Shown: piece by piece, positions 23,704-35,756 of the stretch
How positions within the stretch are numbered: the first letter of the stretch is position 1
Layout of the letters: the number at the start of each line of letters is the position of its first letter
Source of the DNA: Astragalus membranaceus
Lineage: Eukaryota > Streptophyta > Magnoliopsida > Fabales > Fabaceae
Length of the DNA: 64,000 nt
Assembly (NCBI GenBank): GCA_039519185.1
Contig: CM076851.1
Span: forward strand, 32,967,799 to 33,031,798
Direction: 5' to 3'
Notes under the pieces: generated by a model
What the model was told of the DNA's origin: nothing
The model's database searches: none
What the model saw: only the letters and a program-made list of their open reading frames with translations
Position numbers and translations under genes: made by a program

Positions 23704-24409
23704 ACAACCTTGTTTGTAAGTGTTGGACCGGCCCATCGGACTTCATTTCCACTACTAGGTAGATTGACTAGATTCTATTTTACTAAATCTTCCATATACT
23801 AGTATACTGGTTTATTTATACTAGTCAAAAGGAAAGCACGTATAAAATTATAATTACAAGGAATACACCCATGTCCCATGTTCTGGTTATCTGGGCATGG
23901 CTTATTGGAGTCAAGAGACACGTTCTTGATCTCCATAAGTTTTTGATAAGACTAAAGATGAAATCATATTACGTAATGAAACAACTAGCTAGCTAATCCC
24001 TATTTAGTTTCGTTAATAAATCGCCATTGTCTTCTAGTGGTTCGTGAATTTCCACATTATTAGTTAAGACGATAACTTAAACCATTTTAATTCGTTTGGT
24101 TACAGATTGTGATGGTACTGTTGCCAAATAATAAATGTGCGTGATATTGGGCATATTGAAACTAGTAGTTACGACAATTGGTTGATGCTATGAGAATAAT
24201 ACAGGTAACGAATTAAACAAGATATGTGTATTGCTTTTTATAGGTTACAAAACAACATTTCAATTTCAGTCATAAAAAAAACAGTGGTGCCATATAACAC
24301 GACATTATTTTTTCCCGAATTTCCTGAATAGTGGGAATACCTTGTAGGCATACAGTTGCACCTTGCTTACACCTTGCTTACATCTGTATAGCACTGTTTT
24401 CGAGCGACA
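23704..24409. other. spacer without recognised gene
   Basis: AT-rich plant intergenic sequence. No frame above background and no repeat boundary recognised. Confidence 0.5.
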
Positions 24410-24417
24410 CTTGCATG

Positions 24418-24764
24418 CAATGTTTTTAAAACCGGACCGGAGATTGAACCGGCGAGACCTCTGGGTCATGGTTCAATTGGTTCATTCGGCTCAACCATGC
24501 CGGATGAGTAATAATTAAATAAATAATAGAAAAAGTATTAAATGGAGAAAAAGTAAATAAAAAAATAAAACATACATTTCGGGCGGTTCAACCCCGGTTT
24601 ATTGGCGGTTCAAAGCGATTGAACCGCGCTTCAATCCGGTCCAAACCGGTTTTGAGCAGTTCGACCAGACTTCGGTTCAAATGGGGTTGAACCAATCGCC
24701 ATGCTGTCTGGTTCCCAGTCCAACCGGTTGAACCATTCGGTTCGGTCCGGTTCTGACAACAACG
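24418..24764. mobile_element. hAT-type MITE, 347 bp
   Basis: Flanked by the perfect 8-bp direct repeat CTTGCATG (24410-24417 and 24765-24772). The ends are imperfect inverted repeats (left CAATGTTTTTAAAACCGG, right complement CGTTGTTGTCAGAACCGG). The interior is rich in ccggtt and gaaccg words and partly palindromic. An 8-bp duplication is characteristic of the hAT superfamily. Confidence 0.85.
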
Positions 24765-24772
24765 CTTGCATG

Positions 24773-25560
24773 TATTTAGTGGACCCCTTGATGTTGATGA
24801 ACACAAATCTGAGCTTGTAGCCATGGGTGCTTTCCCTTTCCCTCTTGAAGCTTCGTCCCTCGATTCTTTGCGCAATCTGAGATCGCTAATTTCTCTTCAA
24901 TGGCGTCGCATTTGGTGCGATTTCGCTTATGGGACAAAGATTGAGGAAAAGAGGAGATATAGGGATTTGGTCGCGAGAGAGAGGCTTTTGTGTTTCTAGG
25001 TTTTCAATTTTTGGATTTTATTTTTTAGTTTGTATTTTCTTTTCCGGCATGGATGCTTAGGTGGAGTTATTATAATGACATGGAAACAATATATGGGTGC
25101 CAGTGCATAAAAACCTGCCACATAATCAACGCCACGTCAGCGTTGTTAATGAATTTTAACAGCAGGGACTCAAAGTGCAAACAAATAATAATGTAGTGAC
25201 CAAAAGTGCCCAAAATGTTTTAGAGAGACTAAAAACAAAACTATTTGCTATATTTATAGGGATTAAAAATGAATTTAACCCTAAAATATATATTTGAAGA
25301 GGTTGCGATCATTAGGAATGAAAATTAACACTAGTGCTTTGACTAGAAATTAACAAGACAAGGAAAAGGAGAAAAAAAATGTCCATAGTCGATACTTTTA
25401 GTTATTTTTTTGTTAGCAAGTCTTATACTTTTAGGCTCTATTTGGCCAAGCCAAACCGCTAGCGTTTAGCCGATAGGGGATAGTGTATATTGGATAAGCT
25501 TGTGGTAAGTGTTTAGTACCACTAGTTTATAGCATTTTTTCAAACGCTACTTGAAGTAGA
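24773..25560. other. spacer; possible old gene scrap and MITE-like flank
   Basis: A 77-codon open frame at 24766-24999 (+) has no recognised similarity and begins inside the MITE flank. From about 25436 to 25575 and again after 25790 to about 25930 the sequence is rich in gctagc, gataag and cttatc words and looks like a hAT-like MITE interrupted by the SINE at 25576, but its ends were not fixed. Confidence 0.35.
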
Positions 25561-25575
25561 TTATATAATTTTATA

Positions 25576-25774
25576 TTTTTTTTTGTTGGTATAAATTGAG
25601 TATTATCTGCGCGCAACTGTAGAGACTAATCCCTCGAGCCAGGTAGGACCATAATGGGCGGCAAAGCTCTCCCTCAAGAGATTTAACACTGCTGCATGCC
25701 CAAGGCTTGATTCGAACCCAAGACTTTGGTTAAGCCGGAAGAGACCCCTACCATCTCATTTGAGTGCTCTTGGG
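25576..25774 (-). mobile_element. tRNA-derived SINE, family B
   Basis: Flanked by a 15-bp near-perfect direct repeat (25561-25575 ttatataattttata, 25775-25789 ttatatgattttata). On the minus strand it has a pol III box-B-like GGTTCGAATC, a long unique body (ttgagggagag, gcgcgcag) and an A-rich tail. A second copy lies at 28697-28863 on the other strand. Confidence 0.85.
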
Positions 25775-26185
25775 TTATATGATTTTATATTTATAAGCTA
25801 ATTCAATCGTTAATTTTTGTCAAACACTTTAAATTCAATCCGTGAGCTTATCCGCTTTCCATTATCCATTACCCCGTCTATTATACGCTAGCTTATCTGC
25901 TATCCGCTATAGCTATCTTTTAAAAACCACGTGAAATAGTTTTTTAACAAAAGGGGTGGAAATAGCTGAACGATATACTTATTTAAGGTGTGAAATTATA
26001 TCATTGCTTACGTCACATAACACACAGGAATCAATTGCCAACTATATTTTATTGTCAAACAAAATTACCAACTATATTTTTAATGCTAACGTCTTTTGAC
26101 TTATATGTAACCAAACCGACACCGGATTTCTCCTTTATACTAGCTTTGTTTTATTATTTTATTTAATTATTTATTTTTGTATAAA

Positions 26186-28324
26186 CCAGTACTATACCCG
26201 TATATTCGTACGGGCCGATTGCGTTACGTGATACAATTACCTCAAATAGAAACGTTAATTTGAAATCTCATTAATCTAAAATCAATTGAAAAAAATATAG
26301 AGGATGACTTGCATACGGACAAGTGCTGTCGTGTTCTTTTTATGAATGAATTTAGACAGTATTTAAATAATCTGAACATTATCGCGTGAAAATAAAGAAA
26401 AATTTAAAGTAGATAAAAAAGGAGTTTCAAATAAAAAACTGATAAATATTAAAACTAAAAATATAAAAGTATCATTTAAAAACAATATGTGTATTTATCC
26501 CGTGTGTTTTTATATATCAGTGCAGTGTATTTTTATATATCAGTGTTGTTATCCCATGTTTTTTTATATATCGGTGCAATTATCTCGTGTTTTTATATAT
26601 ATCATTGCAGTTATCCCTGTATTTTTTATATATCAGTGCAGTTGTCCAGTGTTTTTTATGTATCAGTGCAGTTATCTCATAGTTTCAATTGATTATTTGA
26701 GTTGATTAGTAGATTATTGTAGATAGTAAAAGATAGATAGTAAATTATCAATAGCAAATATTTATCCCGTGTTTTTTTTATATATGAGTAACAATTATTT
26801 GTCCTTTTTTAGGTATTAATGACAAATATTTGTCGCGTGTGTTTTAAATATTAATCAGTTTAAATAGTCATTAAGCCTTCTTGTTTTTTTTAGATAGTAG
26901 TTTTCAAAAATTATAATTATCAATGACAAATATTAATCCCGTGTTTTTTATATATCACTGCAGTTATCCCCGTGTTTTTTATACATTAGTGCGGTGTTAT
27001 CTGGTAGTTTCAATTGATTATTTTAGTTGATAGTAGATTACAGTAGATAGTAAATTTGTTAGATAGTAGATTATCAATAAAAAATAATGGTTTTAAATAT
27101 TAATTAGTAATTTAAAAAGTCATTAAGTTTACTTATTTTTTAGATAGTAGGTTTGTAGTAGTAGCCTTCAAAAATTTTAATTATCAATGACAAATATTAA
27201 TCTCGTGTTTTTTTATATATCAGTGCAGTTATCTCGTAGTTTCAATTGATTATTTTAGTTGATTAGTAGATTATAGTAGATAGTAACAGAGAGATGGTAG
27301 ATTATCAATAAGAAATATTTATTTTAAATATTAATCAGTAGTTTAAATCGTCATTAAATATAATTATTTTTTAGATAGTAGGTTTATAGTAGTCTTCAAA
27401 AAATTTAATTATCAATGACAAATATTAATCTTGTGCTTTTTTATATATTGGTGTAGTTATCCCGTGTGTTTTTATATATCATTGCAGTTATCTCATTGTT
27501 TCAATTGATTATTTGAGTTGATTAGTAGATTATAGTAGATTATTTCTGTGTTTTTATATTAGATTATTTGAGTTGATTAGTAGATTATAATAGATTATTG
27601 CAGTTATTCCGTGTTTTTTTAGATAGTAGGTTTATAGTATTTTTCCAAAATTATAATTATCAATGGTAAATATTCATTATAAATTGTTAAAAAAAATTAT
27701 AAATATCAATTGTAAATATTAATCCTGTGTTTTTTAATTATAAATTGTCAAAAAAAATTATAAATATTAATGGTAAATATTAATCCCGTGTTTTTTATAT
27801 ACCACTGCAGTTATCCTGTGGTTTTTTATTTATCAGTGCAGTTATCTCGTAGTTTCAGTTGATTATTTTAGTTGATTAGTAGATTATAGTAGATAATAAA
27901 AGTTAGATAGTAGATTATCAGTAAGAAATATTTGTTTTAAATATTAATTACTAATTTAAATAGTCATTAAGTCTTCTTGTTTTTTATATAGTAGGTTTAT
28001 AGTAGTAGTCTCCAAAATTTTTAATCAATGTAGTGTTTGTATAAATTTAAAAATTTAGTTAAAAGAATTAAAGTGAAGTGATAAGAGAAAGAGAATAATT
28101 ATTTATGGGAAAAGTAAAGTAAAAAGAAAAAAAGTAAGAAAGAGAGTGTAAAAGAAAAGTGAAAAGGAGGAAATAGGGTGTAAAAAGAGAGAGAAAAGAG
28201 GAAGAAATAGAGTATAAGAGAAAAATGAAAAGTAAGAAAGATAGTGTAAGAATAAAGAGGAAAAAAAAGAATTAATAGAGTGTAATGACATTTTTACCCT
28301 ACAAAATTTGAGGTGCCTTATAGA
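26186..28324 (-). mobile_element. candidate non-autonomous Helitron 1
   Basis: On the minus strand the element would start TCTATAAGG (28324) after an A. It would end with a hairpin (CCCGTACGAATATACGGG) followed seven bases later by CTGG at 26186 and a T. 5'-TC, a terminal hairpin, CTRR and insertion between A and T without target duplication are the Helitron rules. No Rep/helicase is coded. The interior is AT-rich tandem repeats. The boundaries are inference from these signals. Confidence 0.55.
26480..28030. repeat. degenerate long-period tandem repeats inside Helitron 1
   Basis: Units of roughly 230-330 bases share the ordered phrases cccgtgttttttatatatc, gtgcagttatctcgtagttt, caattgattattttagttg, attagtagattatagtagat and agtcattaag. 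About six partial or full units are visible, with variable deletions. Confidence 0.8.
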
Positions 28325-28696
28325 TAGAATTGGAGTATTGGTAAAATCATATGTGGTTTAGTTGTATAACTATAAATAAATGTGGTTTAGTTGTATAAAT
28401 ATAAATAAATATAGTGTAGATAACCCAATGCAAACAAATATTTTGGACTTATAAGTAAAAAACAGCAGCTTTGTAAAAAAAAACGTAAAAAATAACAATG
28501 TCATATCTTAAAAGAAAATTAGTCATTCTCATTTAATATTTTTTAAGTAACAAGAAAGTAAGTAAATATCTAAATTGCTCATATGATATTTATTGGAAAA
28601 TGAAATCTTAATTTAATTCAAGAAATTTTTTAAAAAAACATTATTAGGTAGAATAAAAGTAGTTTAAAATTGCTTATATTTTAACTATCAAATTTA
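28325..28696. other. AT-rich spacer
   Basis: No frame or feature seen beyond a short duplicated atgtggtttagttgtataa (28350-28400). Confidence 0.5.
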
Positions 28697-28863
28697 GGGG
28701 TCTCTTTCAACTTAACCAATGTCCGGGGTTCGAATCAAGACTTGGGCATGTAATAGTGTTAAATCTCTTGAGGGAGAGATTTGCCGCCCATTGTGGTCCT
28801 ACCCGACTCGAGGGATTAGTTTGTACAATTGCGCGCAGAGGATATCCAGTTTATAGCAAAAAA
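28697..28863 (+). mobile_element. tRNA-derived SINE, family B, 5'-truncated
   Basis: Matches the SINE at 25576-25774 in opposite orientation: box-B-like GGGGTTCGAATC, then gacttgggcatg, ctcttgagggagag, ctcgagggattag and gcgcgcag, ending in an A-rich tail. The 5' tRNA-like part is shorter and clear target duplications were not found. Confidence 0.75.
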
Positions 28864-31311
28864 TAGTAGACTAGTGGGAATAACTACTTCATACTATATT
28901 GAAATTTAGGAAAATTCTATCATACTCATTGAGAGTTTGATGAGTATGATACATACTAGGAAAAATTTGTTCAATATTTAATTTTATTTTAAAATATTTA
29001 AATAGAAAATAATGATGTGTCATCGAGTGATTTGATGTTGAGTATCATACTCATCAAAACATAAAGGATAAGAGAGTGTTCACCTGAAATTTAAGTAGTC
29101 AAAAATTGAAAATTATACACTTGTAAAAAGAGAAAACTTTATACGATGACTACTTTCGATTAAATTGTGTGAGCGATTAAAGCATAAAGTAAAAAATTCA
29201 TAAAAATTTTCCATAAAAATATAAATAAATTTCAAGAATGGGCCAATCCCTTGATCGAAGGCGTATGTAGAGTCCGTTTGTTGGGCAGTAGTAGAGTAAC
29301 GGGCTTAAGTGTTAATGGTAATGGGTTACTATTGGCACCTTGTATTTTCTAATATGCCCCCTAATGAGTTAGTTCATTTTTTCTCTCCAATTTACCACAG
29401 CCTTAAAGTTGATAGATTTCATTTTTGGTTAACTTTCAAACAACTTATAACATAAGGAAGTTTATAATCGGACTATGGAGCCAAGTTTTTTTTTTTTTTA
29501 AAAAAAAAGAGGCTATTTTAGCTTTCGGACAATTGAAGTTAGGTTTCTCGCGTCCTATACATGGAAATTGGTATGTACCAAAATTACAGTTTCAAAGGAC
29601 CACTGAAATTCAAAGATCACTACTTCTTTAGCAAAGATACCAACTAGCCTCCATAAACTACATTGTCTTTAACAGATTGCAACCATAGACACCTCCAACT
29701 CTTGGCCTACACACGTTGCCCCACCTACCAAGGTGGGTACATTTATCATCTCTAAATTAGCTATATAATCTCTTAGACCGTAGTTATATTTCTTTACAGA
29801 TTAACTAAGGGAGAGAGGTTGATTGCATCATATATGATGAAAGGGTTTGAAGGACATATTCCACAAGGATAACTCTACCAGCAAAGGAGAAAGTCTCTGA
29901 GGATTTTTTAGTTACTGTTACTGTGGTCAAATTTGCGCAAAATCAATTAGAAAGATCGTATGTTAACTTTTTTATGGAGAAATGATACCCTCCAAAAACA
30001 TCCCTAGATCCTTCGCATCTAGAAACCACCTATTGGAAAAATTGTTGCTTAACATGCGACAAAACATTGGATGAGAAACAAGCGCGCCACTTCTATTCAT
30101 TCGTCTTTTGGCTAGATTTCTTGTAGAAGGATATGTGATTGCTCTACATTATGTGTATAGTTTTGACATTTTTAGTTAGTTTTTTCTTAAATATCTCTTC
30201 ATTGTAGTAAGTCTTAGGAGTAGAGTAGCTGGAGGTTTTGATTGTTGGCTTAGATTTCATTTGGCTATCAATTATGTGTTTTTAGGATACTTGGTGCACT
30301 TAATTTTCCCATTTTTGTGTGTCATTACCTAGCTATGCAAGGAGCTCGCTTGGCAACCAAAAAAAAGCAAAAAGAACGCAAATCTGACTTGAATTGCCTA
30401 ATGACTTGACAAAGCTCGCCAAACGATGATGTTGAAGTGAAAAAGCTTTGTTCGTAGTTGTCTGGTCGCCTATCAACGTGTGCCGCTCGCCAGGAGATGG
30501 TAGTGATTTTTGTAGACTCTCCTGGAAACGCACCACACTCGCCACACGATGGTTCTTTAACTTTGAAGCTATTTAAGGCCATCTGCTTGAAATTTCAAGT
30601 ATTCTGGACCAGAGACAAAATAGGGACGCGTTTTGGAGCTGTGTCAGATAGGATTCTCGTCTCTTTGAACTCTTTTGATGATTCAAGCTTGACAACAAGT
30701 CTTTGGAGCATCAATGTTGTCAACTTCTCTATCTAGTTTGATTTTCTTTTTCGTTTTGTCTATTATAATGTCTAGCTAAACTTCTTGATGTTGGGGAATG
30801 AGCAAATATTGATAAAACCTTTATGTATTTGAATTGAACCTCTTATATTTGAATGAATCCTATTGAGTTTTGTTTCAATCTCTTTTCTTAATACGTTTTA
30901 GTAACTAATCACTCTTAGGACGATTTACAATTTGTGATTTGAATGGAAATTTGAACTACAAATGTTTGAGATTTGAAATCTTTATATCTATAGTATAGGA
31001 ATAGTCGTTGATATATAAAATCATTAGTGAATTTCTGTAAAGCAAAAACGAAAAGGGGAGATGTTATTCGGAAACTTAACCTCAATATGTAAATAGTTCC
31101 TAGAATAAATGAGGAAAAACAATCACTTGGGTTGGGTATGTGTATTCCAAGTTAGCTCTTTTATGAGGTGCTCTGTTTATGTGATTTCTTTTATGATTTT
31201 AGTGGACGTAAGAATCGTTATTCTCATTGGCATCCCTCCCTTCTAGGTATGAAGTTCTAGGGATGAAGCTTTATTTCTTTATTGTTTTTTAACATTAGGA
31301 ATATTAAGTTA
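28864..31311. other. intergenic region without recognised gene
   Basis: Several short open frames, none with a known motif. 30325-30736 has repeated gctcgcc and cgctcg phrases and a long open frame on both strands (92 and 85 codons), which resembles repetitive retrotransposon leader sequence rather than a gene. A T-run followed by an A-run lies at 29489-29510. Confidence 0.4.
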
Positions 31312-31676
31312 CTAGAAGTATAGAAGTATGCCCGTGCTTACGCACGGGTAACATCATATCCTTTGTATAAACAGACTTAGACAAAATTCAATTACAATAA
31401 ATCTTTCAAGTTATTAAGAAATGAGGTTTCACAACTTTAGAATATTTTCAAGTTATTAAGAAATGTCCATTTATAAGAAATAAATACATTCATGAAAACA
31501 AATATAAAAATGATTATATTGATAATGTGTTACATTTCCCCGTAAGAAATCAAAAATATGTAATGTTTACCCGTTAAAACTATAAAAAAAGATAAAATAA
31601 TATTTATAAATAGATAGTTGAGGATTAGTGTTTTGATTAAATAGAAAGTTGATAGATTTAAAAGAAAATGAAATGT

Positions 31677-31678
<2 letters not shown>

Positions 31679-31723
<45 letters not shown>

Positions 31724-31724
31724 G
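31679..31724. repeat. (AG)n microsatellite
   Basis: Near-perfect AG run, the first of two at equivalent places in the duplicated halves of Helitron 2. Confidence 0.95.
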
Positions 31725-32096
31725 TAAAGGTGGGAGAGATAGAGTGAAAATTGAGAAAGATAAGAGTGAGAGAAAGAGAGAGGTAAAGAAGTGGGTTTTA
31801 AATGTGAGATAAAAAAATTTAAGGGATGATGAGAGAAAGTGGACCCACAAAAATAAAAAAAATGCGATAGAATAACTATAGATTTCCAAATCTGCCCTCA
31901 AAAAAACAAAAAATTAAGTGGGCAATTTGGTAATTTGATTAGTTATTTATTTTCTTAGACAGATATTTTAGACATGAGTAGTTTAGTATTTTTGATAGTG
32001 GTTGAGTTGATTAAATAGATACTTGATTGATAATTGAAAAATACATAGTTGATGATTAGTATTTTGATTAAATAGATAGATCAAAAAATGAAATAT

Positions 32097-32097
<1 letters not shown>

Positions 32098-32191
<94 letters not shown>
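32098..32191. repeat. (AG)n microsatellite, about 47 units
   Basis: Perfect AG run of about 94 bases, expanded relative to its counterpart at 31679. Confidence 0.97.
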
Positions 32192-32194
<3 letters not shown>

Positions 32195-32524
32195 GAGAAA
32201 AATAAGAGTGAGGGAGAAGTAAAAAAGTGTTAAATGTGAGATGAAAAAATTTAAGAGATGATGGGAGAAAGTGAGACCCACAAAAAATGAGATAGAATAA
32301 TTATAATTTTTCTAATAAGCACTAAAAAATAAAAAGTTAAATAGGCAATTTGGTAATTTCACCGGCCCTAGATTTTTTATATAGCTATTTGATGAAAAAT
32401 GGTTGTAGAGGTGTTTGATGGGTGAGCTTTCTAGATGATTTGAGATTTGATTTATTGTCTTTTTGTTTTTAGATTCTAGATACGTTTGCAAATATTTGTC
32501 ACTGTTCGTAATGTATGAAATGAT

Positions 32525-34951
32525 TTGAGCTTTTTTTTTTTAAATAAGCAAATGATTCATTGAAAAAACAGAGCACAAAGCGTGCCCAGCCATTACAATG
32601 AAAGGGGGAGGGCCTCCTCAAAACCTCCTTTGCCAAAACCCATTAGGGAAAAAGGCTCAGGAAGGAAAAAGAGAACCTCGCACCTAATGTACAACAATGG
32701 GACTAAGAAATCCTAACCCATTGCTTCTCCCCCGACTAATGTTACAAATGAACGAAAATTATGCATAAGAAGTATTACAACATTGCCAAACAGCCCATTG
32801 GGCAACTATACCAGTCCGACCAAGTCACCCTGCAGTTCCTTTCCCTCCTTTCCTTGAACCAGCTCCACGCCGAGTCCTTAGTTCCCGCTATAATGCCAGG
32901 TACGGAAGCCACCTCCCCTTTGAAAATTACATTGTTCCTTGCTACCCAAATGTTCCAAATAACCACCATCCATATAAGATGCGTGACCCCTCTCCGCTTT
33001 TTGCCTTTTACTATCTTTCCAAACTCCATAAATTGAGTAACAATATTCTCCAAATCTGCCATCGGAACCCCCAGCCATGCATAAACGCTCTCCCAAATGG
33101 TTTTGACCCTCCGGCATGACAAGAATAAATGTTCTGTTGTTTCCACCTCCCGAAAACATAAGACACAACTTAAATCATTTTGTAATTGAATTATACCTCT
33201 CCTATGTAGCTCCGCCCGTGTGGCAACTCGACGCAAAATCACCCTCCACGCAAAGATTTGAACTTTGGATGGAACGTCGTTTTTCCAAACCTTTTTGCAT
33301 GCCACGGCTGTCTCAGGCGGCAGCTAAACCGATCCTCCTGCAGCGAAGTGTAACAGCATTTCATAGCATTTCTTAACCTTGAAACCAGCCAGCGAGTCCG
33401 GGACCCACAGCCAGCTGTCTGTGCGCTGCATTGACAGCTGCAACAGCCGCAACAACTGCTGCAAATAATCGGCAGAAGCGCGCAGCTGAGTGTGTTCCAC
33501 TAGCAATGTTTCGGCCCAGTCCCATTTCCAACACCAGTCCGCGTTCGTCCATTGACCATGTTCCTCTACCGTTGCTTCCTTGGACCTGCAGCAATCAAAA
33601 ATATCCGGAAATAAATCAGCCAATTTGTCTCTTCCATTCCAAGCATCTCTCCAAAACCTTGCCTTGTTCCCCTTGCCCAATTTAATTTTCACCAATTCAT
33701 TAAACCAATCTTCTTGTAAATTAATATCCTCTCCCAGGAGACATAAGTCCCTCCACCACAACGATTTTTTCTCCCACCCTCTTCTACTCTCCGCCATATC
33801 TGGCCATCTTCCTTTTAAGCCGTATCTCTCCACCGAGACCTCCTTCCAAATGGGATTACCTTCTTCAACCAATACTCTCCATCTCCATTTAGTCAACAGT
33901 GCTACATTGAATATTTCTAAATTTTTAATTCCCAAACCCCCTTTATCTTTAGGCAAAGAGATTGTTTCCCACTTCACCCATGCCAACTTCCTATTATCTT
34001 CATCACCACCCCATAGGAATCTTCTTTGTATCTTAGTTATTTCCGAAATTACCTTCTTTGGTGCTTTGTAGAAGGAGAATAAATACAAAGGAAGTGAAGC
34101 AAGCACCGAGTTTATAAGCGTAACGCAACCTCCAATAGATAACTGTTTTCTCTTCCAACTGTTCAATCTCGCCTTTATCGAGTCTAGAATTGGTTGTCAA
34201 GTGCTCACCCGCCTTGGGTTCGCGTCAACCGGAATCCCTAAGAATTTAAAGGGAACGGAACCCACCTTGCATGCTAAGAAATGTGATATGCTTTCCAAAG
34301 CCCTCTCCTCAATATTCAAACCAAATATGCTACTTTTCGCAAAATTTACTTTTAAACCCGAAGCCAGCTCAAAACTTCTCAGTATTGCTTTCCAGCACCA
34401 TATGCTCTTATCTCCCCCATCACAAAAGAAGATTGTGTCATCAGCAAATTGCAAGATCTCAACCGATAAAGTACTGTTTATACGAAAACCGTTGAGATTG
34501 CTCGATTCCACTCCTTTTCTTACCAACCCTGCCAGTCCTTCAGCCGCTATCAAAAACAAGAATGTGCAAGCGGATCCCGTTGTTTCAATCCTTTCTGTGC
34601 CGTAAATTCTTCCGTTGGACTCCCATTAACCAAGACTGACATGGAATTAGATGAGATACACTCACGCATCCATTTCCTCCACTTTCCCCCAAACCCCAAT
34701 CTTTCCAACATATAATCCAAATATGCCCAGCTTACAGAATCATACGCCTTTTCAAAATCCGCTTTCATCACTACGCACTTCTGCTTCTTTCTCTTTGCCA
34801 TATCCATAAGCTCATTAACTATTACCACTCCATCCAGGATATTTCTTCCGGCGAGGAAGGCGCTTTGACATTCCGAGATAATCCCTTTCAAGACCTTTTT
34901 CAACCTTCCCGCTAACACCTTTGCGAGCATTTTATACAAGCAACCAATAAG
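32525..34951 (-). mobile_element. 5'-truncated L1-type LINE
   Basis: Minus-strand non-LTR element flanked by a 13-bp near-repeat (32512-32524 tgtatgaaatgat, 34952-34964 tgtatgaagtgat). The 3' end has an A tail, seen as the T-run at about 32531-32541. Only the second half of the reverse transcriptase and the C-terminal zinc-binding domain are left; ORF1 and endonuclease are missing. 5' truncation is the usual result of target-primed reverse transcription. Confidence 0.9.
32775..34939 (-). pseudogene. LINE reverse transcriptase and zf-RVT remnant
   Basis: Pieces in order: 34939-34550 (SECQSAFLAGRNILDGVVI, ADFEKAYDSVSW, the latter the first catalytic Asp region), 34559-34197 (LQFADDTIFFCDG, the catalytic ADD box), 34166-33324 (RKQLSIGGCVTLINSVLASL, RRFLWGG) and 33305-32775 (KVQIFAWRVILRRVATRAEL, CVLCFREVETTEHLFLSC), the last being the plant LINE zf-RVT domain. 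Frame breaks near 34560, 34180 and 33310 show it is inactive. Confidence 0.9.
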
Positions 34952-34964
34952 TGTATGAAGTGAT

Positions 34965-35473
34965 ACATGAAATTTATTTTACCACTTTATTCCTTTTTTC
35001 GTGTATAAGAGAGACATAGATAGGGAGGGAGGGAGAGAGAGAGAGAGAGCGGGGAGGAGGGAAGAGAAGGTTTTTTTTTATCAAAATTTGTTTTTATTGT
35101 TTTATTGTCATTTTGGTCGATGAATATGTCAAAATGGTCTTTGAATATGTCAAAATTGTTGCTCATGACGTGTCCCTCTTGACTATCAATTTAAAGGCGC
35201 CACTATGACAGAAAACATGCCAACTCAGCAAAACTAACGGAGTTAGCGAAGTCACTTAACAACTGGGACTAACTTGGTTGAGAGATGAAATTGACACCAT
35301 GTAACACTTTTAGGGACTTGAACGACCGTTTACCCGAATATTTTTTCATGGAAACTGCCTAAACAAATAAAATATGGACACTGATGGCAAAGTCAATGCC
35401 AATGTCCTTAATTAAACATGAATATTTTGACACCATATATAATCTTCATCTTTAAAATAATTGCAGCAAATAG
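34965..35473. other. spacer with short GA-rich run
   Basis: gggaggga and gagaga runs at 35017-35050. Otherwise no feature recognised. Confidence 0.5.
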
Positions 35474-35478
35474 CATTC

Positions 35479-35756
35479 TGATACGTTCTCGGAATTCGAG
35501 GACCGAGATACCTCCTAAAGAATGGTTAAAGAGAGGAAATAGACTTTGATTATATTTCATTCATACCAATTATGTGGTCAATACAATGCTTATATAGGCT
35601 AGTGGATACACACCATAAAGGAGGATACATCACACACACCATAACATTACTACCTAACAAACTAATAAGAGAATATCCCTAAAAAGTCCCTTCTAGAATA
35701 TACTAAAAGAGTATACTAAAAGAGTCATTATTTCATTGACCTCCATGATCATATCA
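35479..35756 (-). repeat. 3' LTR of the non-autonomous element
   Basis: 278 bp. The long reading frame of the element ends inside it (stop at 35693-35695). Confidence 0.95.

Larger units (their letters stand above)
31312..32372 (-). mobile_element. candidate non-autonomous Helitron 2
   Basis: On the minus strand a hairpin (CCCGTGCGTAAGCACGGG, 31331-31348) is followed by CTAG at 31315-31312 and then T. A start TCTAGGGCC at 32372 is preceded by A; an alternative TC start lies at 32392. This is the same rule set as Helitron 1. The inside holds two diverged copies of about 330 bases (31610-31950 and 32040-32372), each with an AG dinucleotide run. No protein is coded. Confidence 0.5.

Noticed and set aside
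24766..24999. 77-codon plus-strand frame after the hAT MITE
   Set aside because: Starts within the target duplication of the MITE and has no recognised similarity.
28103..28291. 62-codon frame rich in Ser, Phe and Leu
   Set aside because: Produced by a purine-rich GA/AAG tract on the other strand; no gene character.
31530..32281. Ser-Leu repeat frames
   Set aside because: Translations of AG microsatellites.
33324..34605. Plus-strand open frames across the LINE
   Set aside because: They are antisense to the clear reverse transcriptase on the minus strand.
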